Below are positions 23,028 through 34,289 of a DNA stretch of 64,000 nt, piece after piece. The position numbers were made by a program, and so were the translations under genes. How positions within the stretch are numbered: the first letter of the stretch is position 1; every line of letters starts with the position of its first letter. The stretch is from Nelumbo lutea (lineage: Eukaryota; Streptophyta; Magnoliopsida; Proteales; Nelumbonaceae). The stretch lies in assembly GCA_022828595.1 (NCBI GenBank), contig JAKGHH010000001.1, positions 72,722,401 to 72,786,400 of the forward strand. Direction: 5' to 3'. Under the pieces are notes generated by a model. It was not told the DNA's origin, ran no database searches, and was given only the letters and a program-made list of their open reading frames with translations.

Positions 23028-24650
23028 ATGAAGTTCCCCATGGACTTCGGTGTGGGGGTAGCGCGGGGCGACCAACTTGAGTCCCGCAAGTGCTATATTG
23101 CCACCCTAAAGGGAAAAACCAAGGCAGCCGACGATCTCGAACTAGAGCAACCTGCGGAGCAGGGCGAGGAACGAGCTTCGCCCACTGAGGAAACAGTCGT
23201 AGTCCCAGCCTCGGCTATAGATCTGGCGCAAACACTACAGATCGGTGCCTCCGTCAACGAGCCTTTGCGAACTGAACTGGTGAGTTTCTTACTCCAAATT
23301 TTAGATATTTTTGCATGGTCCGCGATAGATATGCCTGGTATTGACCTTGGCCTTATAACTCACAAGCTTAACACTGACCCTGTAGTCAGACCCATTATAC
23401 AGAAGAAAGGTAACTTAGTCCCGGAGCACTGGAGGGCGGTCGATGAAGAAGTCGAAAAGCTCCTTGCAGCAGACTGCATAAGGAAAGTTCATTACCCGAG
23501 TTGGGTAGCCAACCAAGTGCTGGTGAAAAAAGCCAACGGCAAGTGGCGCATGTGTGTCGACTACACTGACCTGAACCGAGCTTTCCCAAAAAACTGCTTC
23601 CCCCTGCCCTGAATTGACCGCCTGGTAGACGCGACCTCAGGGCACGAGCTGCTAAGCTTCCTAGATGCCTACTCAGGCTACAACCAGATCAAGATGGACC
23701 AGTCCGACCAAGAAAAAACCAGCTTCATTACCGAGTTTGGCCTGTACTGTTACAAGGTCATGCCCTTCGGGCTAAAGAATGCTGGTGCGACCTTTCAAAG
23801 ACTTATAAATAAACTTTTTCGGCCTTTGATTGGCACGAAAATCGAATGTTATGTAGACGACATGGTCGTCAAAACACAGTTTTCGCGAGAATTAATAAAA
23901 GACTTGGATTCTGTCTTCCAAATCCTATGTCAATATAACATGAGACTAAACCCAAACAAGTGTGTCTTCGGTGTCACCTCGTGTAAGTTTCTAGGATACA
24001 TTGTCAACTGGCACGGTATTGAGGCCAACCCGGACAAAATAAAGGCCATCCTTGATATGAGACCACTTCGGAAAGTAAAAGAAGTTCAAAGGCTAAAGGG
24101 CCGCATAGCCGCTCTGAGCCGCTTCATGTCCAAGTTGGCAGACCGTTGCCTACCTTTCTTCAAGGCAATAAAAGGCAAAGGGTTCAAATGGACCCAAGAT
24201 TGCCAGCTCGCGTTCGACGAGCTAAAAACTTACCTCGCCACCGTACCAACCTTAGCCAGACCCGAGGAGGGCGAGGTCTTAGAACTGTACCTCTCGGCGA
24301 GCGACGAAGTGGTCAGTTCGGTATTAGCAAAACAAGTAGATCAGGTCCAACGACCCGTCTATTATGTTAGTAAAATTCTGTAGGGAGCAGAAACAAGGTA
24401 CCCACAGATAGAAAAAATTGCCTACGCATTAGTGATATCAGCTTGGAAACTCCGCCCATACTTCCAAGCTCACACCGTCGTCGTCTTAACCGACAAACCC
24501 CTAAGACAAGTCTTGCTGAAGCCGGAGGTCTCCGGTAGGCTAACGAAATGGGCCATCAAACTTAGCGAGTACGATCTCCAATACAAACCACAAACCGCAA
24601 TTAAGGCCCAAGCTTTGGCAGATTTTATCGCTGAGTGCACTTTCAGCCAC
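23028..24650 (+). pseudogene. Reverse transcriptase and RNase H, interrupted
   Basis: In the same register as the protease. RT motifs in order: WVANQVLVKKANGKWRMCVD, the LNRAFPKNCFPLP block (ending in a TGA at 23610-23612), FLDAYSGYNQIKM, MPFGLKNAGATFQRL, and the catalytic YVDD at 23850-23861. The thumb and RNase H follow (VQRLKGRIAALSRFMSKL; LYLSASDEVVSSVLA; DFIAECTF at the end). TAG at 24381-24383 interrupts the RNase H. The active-site aspartates are retained, but the stops prevent a full-length enzyme. Confidence 0.88.
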
Positions 24651-24729
24651 GAAGCCCTACAGGTTGAGCCCGAGGTCCCCAGTTCGGGCGAACCCGGAGC
24701 TCCCGAGGCAATAGAGTCTGAACCCCGTG

Positions 24730-25376
24730 TAGCATCTCTCTTGGTCAGGCGAAACATGAACTGGGATGAGGAGCCCTGGATCCTTCACGTGGATGGTTCC
24801 TCGAACAAGCAAGGCATCGGGGCTGGAATAGTCTTATGCGGCCCGGGCGGCACAAAATTAGAATACGCACTACGCTTCGAGTTCGCGACATCCAACAACA
24901 AGGCAAAGTACGAAGCACCGATAGTCGGGCTGAACCTAGCGCAAAAGGTAAAGGCAAAGCACTTAGTCATCTGCAGCGATTCCCAGCTCGTGGTCAACCA
25001 AGTTACGGGCGAGTATGAAGCACGCGAGCTCTCCATGATCGCATATTTGGCAAAAGTAAAAGAGGCCCTGCTCAACTTCCAGTCACACTTCATTAGGCAA
25101 ATCCCGAGGTCAGAGAACACTGAGGCCGACGCTCTGTCCCGGTTAGTTAGCACAAGTCACAACAACATGAGAACCATGTACATAGAGGATTTACCTCGGC
25201 CTAGTATTCTCGGGGAGGCAGAGGAGGTCGCTCCCGTCCCCGAAGCAAAGCCGAGCTGGATCGACCCACTCGCGAGCATCTTGATAGACGGAACCCTCCT
25301 TGCAGAACGCAATGCGGCCAAGAGGGTGCAGCGCCAGGCAGCCAAATACGTCATAATAGACGAACGGTTATACTGA
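24730..25376 (+). pseudogene. Second (aRNH-type) RNase H of the Tat lineage
   Basis: After the usual RNase H comes a second complete RNase H-like domain: WILHVDGSSNKQGIGAGIVL (first Asp), NNKAKYEAPIVGLNLA (Glu), LVICSDSQLVVNQVTGEYEA (Asp) and SENTEADALSRL (final Asp). This extra archaeal-type domain is an accepted marker of Tat-branch Ty3/gypsy elements. The frame from 24432 stays open until TGA at 25374-25376. Confidence 0.87.
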
Positions 25377-26481
25377 CGGTCCTACACGCTCCCCTACTTG
25401 CGTTGCCTGTGACCTGTCGAAGCCGAGTTCGTACTCCACGACACTCATGAAGGCCTGTGCAGCGGACACTTGGGGGGCAGAGCACTCACCCAAAAAGCAT
25501 TTCGACAAGGATATTACTGGCCAACGATAAAGGCAGAAGCTGTCGAGCTCGTCAGAAAATGCGACAAGTGTCAGAAACACGCCAATATCCACCATCAGCC
25601 TGCTTTCAACCTCAAATACCTCTCCAGCCCGTGGCCCTTTACACAATGGGGCATCGACCACCTGGGGCCATTCCCGCCAGCAACAGGTGGAAGAAAATTC
25701 CTAGTTGTTGCAGTAGATTACTTCACCAAGTGGATAGAAGCCGAACCTCTGGCAACTGTTACGGCCCGAAACACACAAAACTTCTTTTGGAAGAACATAG
25801 TATGTCGTTTCGGGTTACCTCGGGTACTAATTTCCGACAACGGCAAGCAGTTCGAGAATATCAAGATCCAAGAATGTGCCAGGACATGGGGATTTGGCAA
25901 AACTTCACATCAGTCGTGCACCCACAGGCAAATGGTCAGACAGAAGTAATGAACAGAGCTATCCTGCGCGGACTGAAAGCACGTCTAGATCGAGCTAAGG
26001 GATTGTGGGCTGAAGAGCTACCAAGTGTCTTATGGGCTCACCGAACTACAGAAAAAACCACCACGGGAGAAACCCCCTTCAACCTCACCTACGGCACTAA
26101 AGCAGTGATCCCGGAGGAAATCGAAGTACCAACATTGCGACTAGAAACATACGACGATTGAACAAACGGAGAGGAGTTACGTACCAACCTTGACCTACTT
26201 GACGAGGTAAGGGACCTCGCGCACATCCGGACAGCGGCCTACCAGCAGTAGGTAGCTCGCTACTACAATGCCAGAGTAAAGCAATGAAGCTTCTGAGTCG
26301 ACGACCTGGTCCTTCGTAAGATTATGGTGCTCGAACCCGGTGTGGGCAAACTTGGACCAAAATGGGAAGGTCCCTACAAAGTAAAGAGAGCGCTCGGGGT
26401 AGCATACGAGCTCGAAACCTTAGAAGGAAAACAAGTACCTCGAGCATGGAACATCGTGAATTTAAGGCGATACTACCTATA
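25377..26481 (+). pseudogene. Integrase, frameshifted
   Basis: The zinc-binding N-terminus is visible (HDTHEGLCSGHLGG followed by CDKCQKH). The DDE core gives HLGPFPPATGGRKFL with its Asp in WGID, LISDNGKQFEN with the second Asp, and ANGQTEVMNRAI with the catalytic Glu. A frameshift near 25900 separates the second Asp from the Glu. The C-terminal part continues to WEGPYKVKR and VNLRRYYL before a TAA near 26479. Further stops lie around 26159, 26250 and 26285. It would insert element cDNA but is broken here. Confidence 0.85.
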
Positions 26482-26795
26482 AACCGCCAAGCGAAGTGGA
26501 TGAAATCGCTATAAGGTCCTATGGGCCACGATGCAGAGCCAAGAGGAACCTCGGCGTAAACAAGCAAAGAAAAGTCAGGCATATTATCAGCTCGGCAAAA
26601 AATCTGTTCGCTTCAAAAGCCTTAGCGGCAAAACAGGTCGTGGAAGTATAATAACCCGGACAAGAAACAGTGGCATATTATCAGTTCGACAAAGAATCAG
26701 TTCAGGAAAAGGAACACTTGGGCAAAAAGATTATCTATTCCGTTGCAAGAAATAGGAGTACATTGGCCATCAGAAGGCACTTAAAAAAAATCTCT

Positions 26796-27389
26796 TTACA
26801 TGCCCGGAGCTACTTCTTCGTCATCAGAAGGCACTTCAACAACACCCAAAGGTCCTGCCTCTCCTTCAGAATCCGGCTCGCCATCGGCAGCATTGGCCAT
26901 CTCCTGAGTTATACGCGAAGTGGATATGGCACTAACATCGATGTCAGGGTACGTGTTTCGGATCATCCACCGGCTCAGCTTGAACCCCCTTCTGTAAGAA
27001 TCCACCATCAGATCGTCAAAACGCAGAGAGGCAATATAGTCTTCAACAGCCTTCTTCTTGGCGTCTTCAATGCCTTGGGAAAAAATCTGCGTTTTCTCCC
27101 TGATGTCCTCTTGAAGATATTCGACTTGATGCTGCAAGTCCAACTTCAAATCCGCCATGTGTTTGATGACTACCCCCATGGCCTCGGCATCATGCTGAGA
27201 CATCGCCTGCCTGGCCATGGTGACGCGAGCAGCTTCTTCGGTAGCATAAGCGGCCGCCTCAGCGGCTCGGGTATTCGCCTCGGTGGCACGAAAAGCCTCT
27301 TCAGCAGCATGGGCGGCAGCCTCAGCAGCTCGCGCCTGTCGCAAGCTCCTCTCCACTTGGGCTGCTAAGGCGTGAATTGAAGAATTCAC
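26796..27389 (-). pseudogene. Antisense gene, exon 3 (coiled coil, stop)
   Basis: Acceptor TTTTGGTAG before 27389. The exon opens with GTG AAT TCT in phase 0, so there is no ATG start. It is rich in Ala, Glu and Arg heptads, then LDLQHQVEYLQEDI, and an acidic C-terminus (DDEEVAPGM) before the stop at 26796-26798. Confidence 0.7.
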
Positions 27390-27460
27390 CTACCAAAAGA
27401 AACAAGTGAGCAACAACAGCAAAAATGATAGAAAATGAAGGCAGACAAAATCTGACTTAC

Positions 27461-27891
27461 CACCATAGCATGTGTTACGGCGCGGCAGGCGACCTGATTC
27501 AAAGGAAGATCAGTCCACGCCGCGATCTCCTCGGGGAAAGTAGCCTCTCTACTCCTCTGAAGAGCATAGTTCAGTGTCAACATGTTACTGAACTCCCCTT
27601 GAGCTCCCGAGCCCGAGGGCCCAGCTCGCGTATGAGCGGACCCAGAGTGAGCAGGAGCACTGGAGTATGCAGGAGCACCCGTATGAGTGGTCTCAGCGTA
27701 AGGTGCCCCGGTAGTTTCATACATCAGTGGAGTCACCTCGGGCTCCCTCGGTAGATCCTCCGGCGTGTGGCCTGGAACTTGAGGCTCCTCATCCGGGGGC
27801 AGCTCGGTACAAGTTCGCTTGGCGACCCGCTTCCTCCTCTTCATGCCCTGGAACAGGCGCCCCCCACGAGTTCTCTTCGCATCCATCACAA
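27461..27891 (-). pseudogene. Antisense gene, exon 2
   Basis: Acceptor TTTCTACAG just before 27891; donor GTG|GTAAGT at 27460. It has 431 bases, fitting phase 1 in and phase 0 out. It encodes a basic KRTRGG...MKRRKR stretch (possible nuclear signal) and a Thr/Ala/Pro-rich linker. The codon at 27889 is GTG, so this is not an independent start. Confidence 0.7.
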
Positions 27892-27967
27892 CTGTAGAAA
27901 CGAATTCGACATCAGAAAAAAAATGAAGGAAAAAAGCAAGAAAGAAATCGCAGAACTAGAAAACTAC

Positions 27968-28744
27968 CCGAACTCAGGCCGGCCGCAATAAGATTGGCCT
28001 CTGCCAAGTACTCATGACACGTTAAACCTTGTCGTGCCCATTGTCGGAGGCCATTCACCATCTCTTTGTTGAGAGTGACACCAGAATCAGGAGCGGCCTC
28101 ACCCCACCCGGTCTGAAAGGGCCATCCTTGCGCACTTCGCACGCCGAAGTAGTCCTGCTTCCATGCCGAGACCTTATTAGGAAAATCGTGCAAAAGCTTA
28201 AAGCTCGGGCGAGGAAGAGAACCCGCTTGTCTCTTAAGCATCAAGATGGAGGAGAATATCTCCAAGTCTAAAGGGAAATTCTGCTCGTAGAAAAGGGAGA
28301 CTGTCCCCACTAGGTTCCGAATAGAGTTCGGGTGAAGCTGGCCAATGGTAATGCCAAAGTGGTTTTTGACTTCGACTAAAAGGGGGTGGAAAGGCTGTCG
28401 CAGCCCCACGGCGAGCTGCTCTCGAAAAATCATGATCTCGTCAGGACCGTGTTCCCAAGGAAAACTACCCGAGGGAATAAATATGTATACCCCCCAGGCA
28501 GATTGTAAGACATGAGTATAGATTGGAGCCCCTCGGGCGTCATGGTTGAGGGACCAAACCTATCTAGCATCCGGCCTCGGCGAGAGGTAGACGCCAAACT
28601 GCCCGAAGTGGCTCGGCCTACGGGTTCATAGTCATCCTCAAGTTCCACCTCGGGATCACTAAGGCAGTCGGGGGATACGGCTCGGTTTGTAGAACCTACA
28701 TCAGTCCTACTTGAAGAGTCATCTGAGCTATCAAAGCTAGACAT
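27968..28744 (-). pseudogene. Antisense gene, exon 1
   Basis: ATG at 28742-28744; donor CGG|GTAGTT at 27967. The frame changes near 28455, where PRVVFLGNTVLTRS replaces an expected PWEHGPDEIMIFRE-type continuation visible in the neighbouring frame. The exon ends in phase 1. Confidence 0.7.
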
Positions 28745-28963
28745 CGAGGAAAATAGGTGGATTCAGGAAGGTATTCACCGGAAGAGTTTTGAAGTCTTCG
28801 GAGACGGGAACAAGCCAAAAAAAACCTTGGAGGCTAAGTAACCAGCCTAGACGCGAGCTGAAAAAACATGGACACGAGCTGAAAAACTTAGACGCGAGCT
28901 GAAAAGTTGGACGCGAGCTCAATAGGCAAACCGCAAAAGTGACAAATCGACTGGGGTCTCCCA

Positions 28964-28973
28964 CTATTTATAG
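28964..28973 (-). promoter_or_regulatory. TATA box of the antisense gene
   Basis: The minus strand reads CTATAAATAG, a textbook plant TATA box, about 220 bases upstream of the antisense ATG. It lies inside the retrotransposon but outside the LTR, implying a promoter independent of the LTR. Confidence 0.65.
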
Positions 28974-29449
28974 CTACAGTAACCAAGAACCGACCGTGCA
29001 GATCAAAGACGATCCTATGGCCCACATTCGCACTGACCGCACGTCCCCTGAGGTCGAGACGTGATTGGTGCACGTCTTTCCGAAAAGAGTGAAACGTCAG
29101 CGCACGTCTTTTGAAACCGACATCACGCCGGCGCACGTCTTTCTGAAACTGACCGTGCCGCACGTCTCCCTGCAACTGACAAAAACCGCCAGCGCACGTC
29201 CCTTCAGAACGGCCGTGGCGTGCTTTTTTCAAATTTAAATGACCCGCTGTCACGTCCCAACAGCACGAATTTTTGAAATTTAAACGTGCGCTGTCACGAC
29301 CGTCAACATTTATGAGCAGTAGGCACGTTTTCCGCCTTCTCGGAACCAAAGAACCCTGGCAAAAGCAACTCGCGCAGTCAAGATTCAAAGAACGGGACAA
29401 ATCCACCTACCACCTCGCAAAACTCCTTGCACCAGGGCAAGACCTTGGT

Positions 29450-29468
29450 GCGAGGAGTGGGCGGAAAT
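29450..29468 (+). other. Polypurine tract
   Basis: GCGAGGAGTGGGCGGAAAT immediately precedes the 3' LTR, the expected place for the plus-strand DNA primer. It is purine-rich with a few interruptions. Confidence 0.55.
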
Positions 29469-30276
29469 TGATGAAGGAAGATTTGGCCCGACCTCACAAT
29501 TATGCGACACGTGGCAAAAGCAATAGCTCAGCACAAAAGCAAGCCTAAGGCACAAGCACCAAGGGGAGAAACCAGCGGTCCGAACTCCCTACTAGGGGCC
29601 CGAACTCACCTTTGCCCCAAACCAGAAAGTAATCTGAACTGGCCTGCCTTGTAACAGTTCGGGATACCCCTCGCCGAACTGGCCTGCCTTGTAACAACTC
29701 GGGATGCACCTCGCCGAACTGGCCTACCTTGTAATAGCTCGGGATGCACCTCACCGAACTGACCTGCCCTATACATACCTCTGAACTCAAGACTTCGCCT
29801 CGCTAACCACTCCACCACATCACCTTCAAGGCACCAAAACCAAACAAATCGTACTATGCCTGACACCGAGGAAGTCTTTACCCGAGGGCGCCGCACCTGA
29901 CTGACTTGGGATCTGACACCTGACGGTCGCACTCTAAACAGTTGGAGAGACGGTTAGGCAGTGACGGTTCCGTCCCAACAGAAAGGACGACGGACGAACT
30001 GACAGACGCAAGGGTAATCATACCCGACCTGACAAGGGCATCGGAGCAAGTGCGCGAAGTGATTATAAAAGCCCCCTACCCCCAACAAATAAGGTATGTG
30101 AACTTTGCGCTATCTGGTCTATACTTCGCCTTTGAGAGATTACTGACTTGAGCTTCGGAGCTATCCCACCGGGTTCCCCCCGGAGTTCTCCCATCTTTCC
30201 TGTTTCAGGCTCCCCGACGCTCCAACCCAGAGGCGAATTTGTTGACAGCTAAGACCGGCCGAATTGCGCTCCATCA
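29469..30276 (+). repeat. 3' LTR of the Tat-lineage element
   Basis: 808 bp, TGATGAAGGAAG to GCGCTCCATCA, followed by the target duplication AGAAC (30277-30281). It has the same 40-bp array (29634-29762) and TATA box (30064-30071) as the 5' LTR. It differs by scattered substitutions and a shortened segment near 29920-29945. Confidence 0.92.
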
Positions 30277-30281
30277 AGAAC

Positions 30282-30783
30282 CTTCTATTTAAAGGATTTA
30301 ACATTACATACGAGATCGCTGCTGTTTATAGATAAAAAGCGTTCCACTTTCCAGTAAGACTGATTCCGGGTGGTTTTAGCCTAAGGAGCCCTATGTGCCT
30401 ATATCGTTGGTCACATATTTGCAGGATCAGAAGCTGCTCCTTTCTTTGGGATTCTGAACGTGTCAGGATTGCATCATGATATGTGTTGTCTACGAAGCCA
30501 AATATCTATATGATCAGCCGACTAGTTCAACTTTGCATTTTTATTTATGTATATATTAATAATTAAGTACATGCGTTGTATGCTTAGAATTTTTTTCATA
30601 TCAATTATTTGAATTTTAGATATTTCATATTTAAACTAGAAATTGAAAATTAACAAAAATAACAATATGATTAAAAATAAATTTAAGTATTTATTATTTA
30701 ATTATGACATTATGCTTTTTTTTGAAAAGTTGGATCATTGATCCACTATCTATATAAGAAAATAGTATTGCTTTTGGATTAGT
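30282..30783. other. Intergenic, nothing recognised
   Basis: AT-rich host sequence between the retrotransposon and the MULE-like element. No gene is supported. Confidence 0.4.
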
Positions 30784-30792
30784 TTTGAATTA

Positions 30793-31829
30793 GGAAAAGT
30801 TATAGTCAGAGGCGATTGTACATTTAAAATTAAGTTACAAGTTGGTCCATAATCCAACAAAACTATAACAACCAAGTCTGTATTTCAGGTTATAAAAACC
30901 CTTGCCATGTCATCAGAGGGTTATGTTGCTATTGCCAATATGGGACTCTTAATCCATATTGGACACAACAAAAAGCTTATAATGAAATTGCCCTTTAATG
31001 TTGGGTGATTGGAAAAAAAAAATGTTTTTAGTCTCTCTCTCTCTCTCATTTTTATCTGCTCAACACTATGTGATTTGAAAATAAATAAAAATGACTTTTG
31101 GTTTTTGAATTTACATTATTTATATGAATTTCTCCCATTCTCTCTCTACCTATCGTTCTCCCTCAATCTCTCTCATTCTCTTTCTTAGTCAATCTCTCAT
31201 TCTCCCTTAATTTCTATCATTTTCCCACAATTTCTCTCCCTCTCACTCTCCCTCTTTCGTTTTTTTTTTCTTACACACTTATATGGTATTAATCATATTG
31301 TATAAAAGAACATGAGACCATTTGGTATGGTTCAAAAATTATTACACCAATTTGATAAAAAAATTACAAGAAACTCTTGGCTATGAAATTTACACCAATT
31401 GGAGAACGATAGAGATTGAGGGAGAATGAGATATTGATTGAGAGGGAGAGTGAGAGAGAAGAATGAGAAAGATTGAAGGAGAACAATAGAGAAAGGTTTC
31501 GATTTGGCTACAAACCAAAGCTGAGAAAGTGGGAGAGACCGAGGGAGCGAGAGATCAAAATATGACTGTGAGAGTGTGAGAGAAGGGAAGGAGATCGAGA
31601 GACAAAGGGAATGAGAGAGAAACTGAAAACCTATTTTCGATATAGCTCTTTTGTTGTGTTCAACATGGAATAAGAGTCCCATCTTGGCAACAATGACATA
31701 AGCCTCTAATGACATGGCGAGGGTTTTTATAATTTGAAATGTAGAGCCGGTTGTTAGAGCTTTGTTAGTTTCTGGACAAAACTGCAACATAATTTTAAAT
31801 GTACAATCTACTTTGACTATAATTTTTCC
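30793..31829 (+). mobile_element. Mutator-like non-autonomous element with ~190-bp TIRs
   Basis: The first ~190 bases (GGAAAAGTTATAGTCAGAGG...) reappear inverted at the right end (about 31640-31829; inverse GGAAAAATTATAGTCAAAGT), including the blocks TTATAAAAACCC and GGGACTCTTA. The flanking 9-mers TTTGAATTA (30784-30792) and TTTAAATTA (31830-31838) match at 8 of 9. Long TIRs with 9-bp duplications are typical of Mutator elements. The interior is CT-rich on the left and GA-rich on the right, so the two halves could fold back. The 152-aa open frame at 31332-31790 lies in this GA-rich and TIR sequence and is not a gene. Confidence 0.8.
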
Positions 31830-31838
31830 TTTAAATTA

Positions 31839-33316
31839 TATATTTCATTTATATTACATAAAATATTTTTTATTTGTCACACTTAATTTTTGTTTGTCTA
31901 TGGTATCATTTTACTTAAACCACTAAACCACCATCTAAAAAAAAGTTGTTTCATTTCTATGTTGACATTAAATTTTGTATTACATTTCCATCATTGATGA
32001 AATTATTTCTTATGTATAAAACTTATTTTTGTTTAATAAAATGAATGTACAATATTAGAGAAGTACCCAATATTTTACTTTTTATAAATATATAACATTA
32101 GATATGTGCCAAAAAATTTCTCTATCTTTTTTTTTATTTTTATTTTTATGATTCTTTGTATTTTTTATTATTTGACTATGACATCATTTAATTCCTAGGT
32201 AGATTTTGAATTTGGCATTCCATTTTCATCATTAATAAAAAAATACTTCTTACATTTCATAGTTTTTTATTTTAGTTTTTTATTATTTAATTATGGCATT
32301 ATTTATTAATCCATTTGACCCCAAATGGTCTAATTGCTTGCCCACCACCGGAAGAAAAGAAAATAGTTTTGTTTTCAAATTACTTTTCAAAATATTTATT
32401 TTTATACTATTAAAATTAATATTGTGGATTTAATTACAATAATTTAATGATGAGAAAATATATCTTAAATATAGGATTTAATGAGAGAGAATAGGAAAAT
32501 ATTTTTATTTCCAATTGGTTTTAAATTTTACATTTCATTTTCATCATTAATGAAAACATTTCTTATTTATCATACTTATTATTGATTAATATGTATGCTA
32601 AAAAAGTTCCATTTTTTAATTTCTATTTTTTTCATTTTATCATGGATTAACCCATTTGACCCAAAATGATTTAATTTCTTACCACCACTTAAATAAAAAT
32701 ACTATTTTTTGTTAGGTAGATTTTAAAAGTATAAGCTTTTATGTTATTGGAATTATTAATTTATTAAATATTTAATTAATAGAACTTAATGATGAGAAAA
32801 AATAAAAAAGACTTAAATGTATGATTCAATGAATATGAATGCAAGTAATAACTTAAATATTAGATTTAATGAGAGAGAATTGAATGCACTGAATATCTTT
32901 AAATTACCTCTTTTTAACTCATTTAATATCAAGAACTGATTATCCTATTTGCCCTCATTTTTTATCATTAAATTTAAATATAAAGGGGTAAGTATTGTCC
33001 TTAGAAAATTTCAGAAATATTCTTGAGGTCATTCATACTTTTTAAAGTAGTGTATATATATGTATGTATATTAATATTTTTAAATATATGATTGAATGTA
33101 TTTGAATACATATAAATCTAGGATTATAAATTATAATTATTTTATTTTAATTTTTTAAATAATATCATAAAAATCATGGATAGAGCTTTAGGGATGGGGA
33201 GTGGCTCTCCTTTCCTAGTTCCCACCCCACCCTGTTTCCAATCCTACGTGGATGGAGCTTTAGGCACATCTTGTTTGGATGTTTGGGTAGTGGTCAGGGA
33301 TTTCAATGGCAATATC
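31839..33316. repeat. AT-rich degenerate repeats
   Basis: The motif CATTTCATTTTCATCATTAA recurs (about 31983, 32218, 32526), and TTGACCCCAAATGG-like blocks recur near 32316 and 32651, suggesting an irregular repeat of about 230-340 bases. No gene is present. Confidence 0.45.
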
Positions 33317-33768
33317 TAAGATGGTGTTTAGTATCATGGGCATTTTTTGGGATCGATTTTCAAAAAAAAAATTCCTTGCTTCCTAGACCCGTTTTTCATA
33401 AAAAAACGTCTTGATATGTTTGTGAGTATTTCTGCCACGTAGGCAGTGAGCAACACTATGATGTTTGGTAAGGTGATTTTCATCACCGCTTTTCATGTAT
33501 GTGCTGACAGGTAAGCACCACATAGGATACACGTAATCACCAATCAATCAACCGTTGGGGACAAGGTTCACTGAAGCATGAAACGCCAAATTTGATGTTT
33601 CATGCAATGGTTGGGTCCCGATTTATGAGATATGCCCATTTTTCAGTATTTTTTCAAAAAATGCTTGAACCAAACAATCATGTATGTGGGCGTTTGTGGA
33701 ATTGCCTACGTGAATCCAACGTGGCACCGTTTTTCGAAAAAATAGCCACACTTCCAAACATCCCCTTA
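33317..33768 (+). mobile_element. MITE candidate
   Basis: The left end TAAGATGGTGTTTAGTATC and the right end (inverse TAAGGGGATGTTTGGAAGT) are imperfect inverted repeats, each followed inward by ATTTTTT runs. The target duplication is unclear. The 81-aa frame at 33592-33837 straddles the end and is not called. Confidence 0.4.
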
Positions 33769-34289
33769 GATATAGGGTTATCGAATATTTGTATTGAGAG
33801 AGATGTACAATATACTATCAAGACTTTATTTTGTTGAGGAAATCAGTTTCTCCCACTGCTTAGTTGAATTCGGATTCAGTCCTCATAACCACTTGCAACT
33901 ATGTCCCATGAATTAAAATATATAAATATGAAGACATTCCCAATACAAAAATGCAAGTGACTGAATCTGATTGGTTGATAAAGGAGAAAATGATTTCAAA
34001 TTTTGGAAGAAAATGATAGATTTAAAAAGACTCGTTGCGTTGGTTTGGCTAAAGGAGAAATAACATCATTTTGGTATATGATAATTGGACGGTTCAGAGC
34101 CTCTCATTTTTTATTCTTAGGATATTTATTGGATGCTAAAGATTTCTCTATTAATCAGGCTTTCTCTACTCAGAAGATTATTTGGGTATTCCGTCGTTTG
34201 GTAGAGGCTAATTAATGGTCTTCTTTTGTGGTTTTGTTACTGTCCTTTATCTTTTGATTGTAATGTATTGGGTTGAGAGGATAAGGTAG

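Larger units (their letters stand above)
26796..28744 (-). pseudogene. Antisense spliced gene of the Tat element (PF04195-like protein), frameshifted
   Basis: Three minus-strand exons between pol and the 3' LTR: 27968-28744, 27461-27891 and 26796-27389. Introns (27892-27967, 27390-27460) have GT...AG ends and keep the frame (phases 1 and 0), giving about 600 codons. Exon 1 opens MSSFDSSDDSS (acidic, Ser-rich) and then carries a globular part (IFREQLAVGLRQPFHPLL, GQLHPNSIRNLVG) resembling the Pfam family once named putative gypsy type transposon (PF04195). Exon 2 is Pro/Thr/Ala-rich and basic. Exon 3 is an Ala-rich coiled coil (AAEAAAHAAEEAFRATEANT). A one-base frameshift near 28455 breaks exon 1. 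A TATA box lies about 220 bases upstream (28964-28973). Antisense extra ORFs are known in Tat-lineage elements; the function is unknown. Confidence 0.75.
19767..30276 (+). mobile_element. Structurally complete Tat-lineage Ty3/gypsy LTR retrotransposon
   Basis: Two similar LTRs (19767-20595 and 29469-30276), both TGATG...CATCA, bound about 8.9 kb of internal DNA. The 5-bp duplication AGAAC lies at 19762-19766 and 30277-30281. Order: PBS, gag, protease, reverse transcriptase, RNase H, a second RNase H, integrase, then a ~2.4 kb segment with an antisense gene, then a purine tract and 3' LTR. The dual RNase H and the extra region after pol mark the Tat branch (Grande/Ogre/Retand relatives). Several in-frame stops (21161, 21737, 23016, 23610, 24381, 25374) and frameshifts (about 22060 and 25900) make it unable to encode an intact polyprotein. 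The LTRs differ by substitutions and one replaced segment, so the insertion is not brand new. Confidence 0.92.

Noticed and set aside
26670..27368. A 232-aa plus-strand frame after integrase
   Set aside because: It is the complement of exon 3 of the antisense gene, whose coiled-coil composition and splice sites are more convincing.
27386..27889. Independent 167-aa protein starting at 27889
   Set aside because: That first codon is GTG and the segment fits as an internal exon with matching phases.
31332..31790. 152-aa minus-strand frame
   Set aside because: It lies within the GA-rich half and TIR of the MULE-like MITE.
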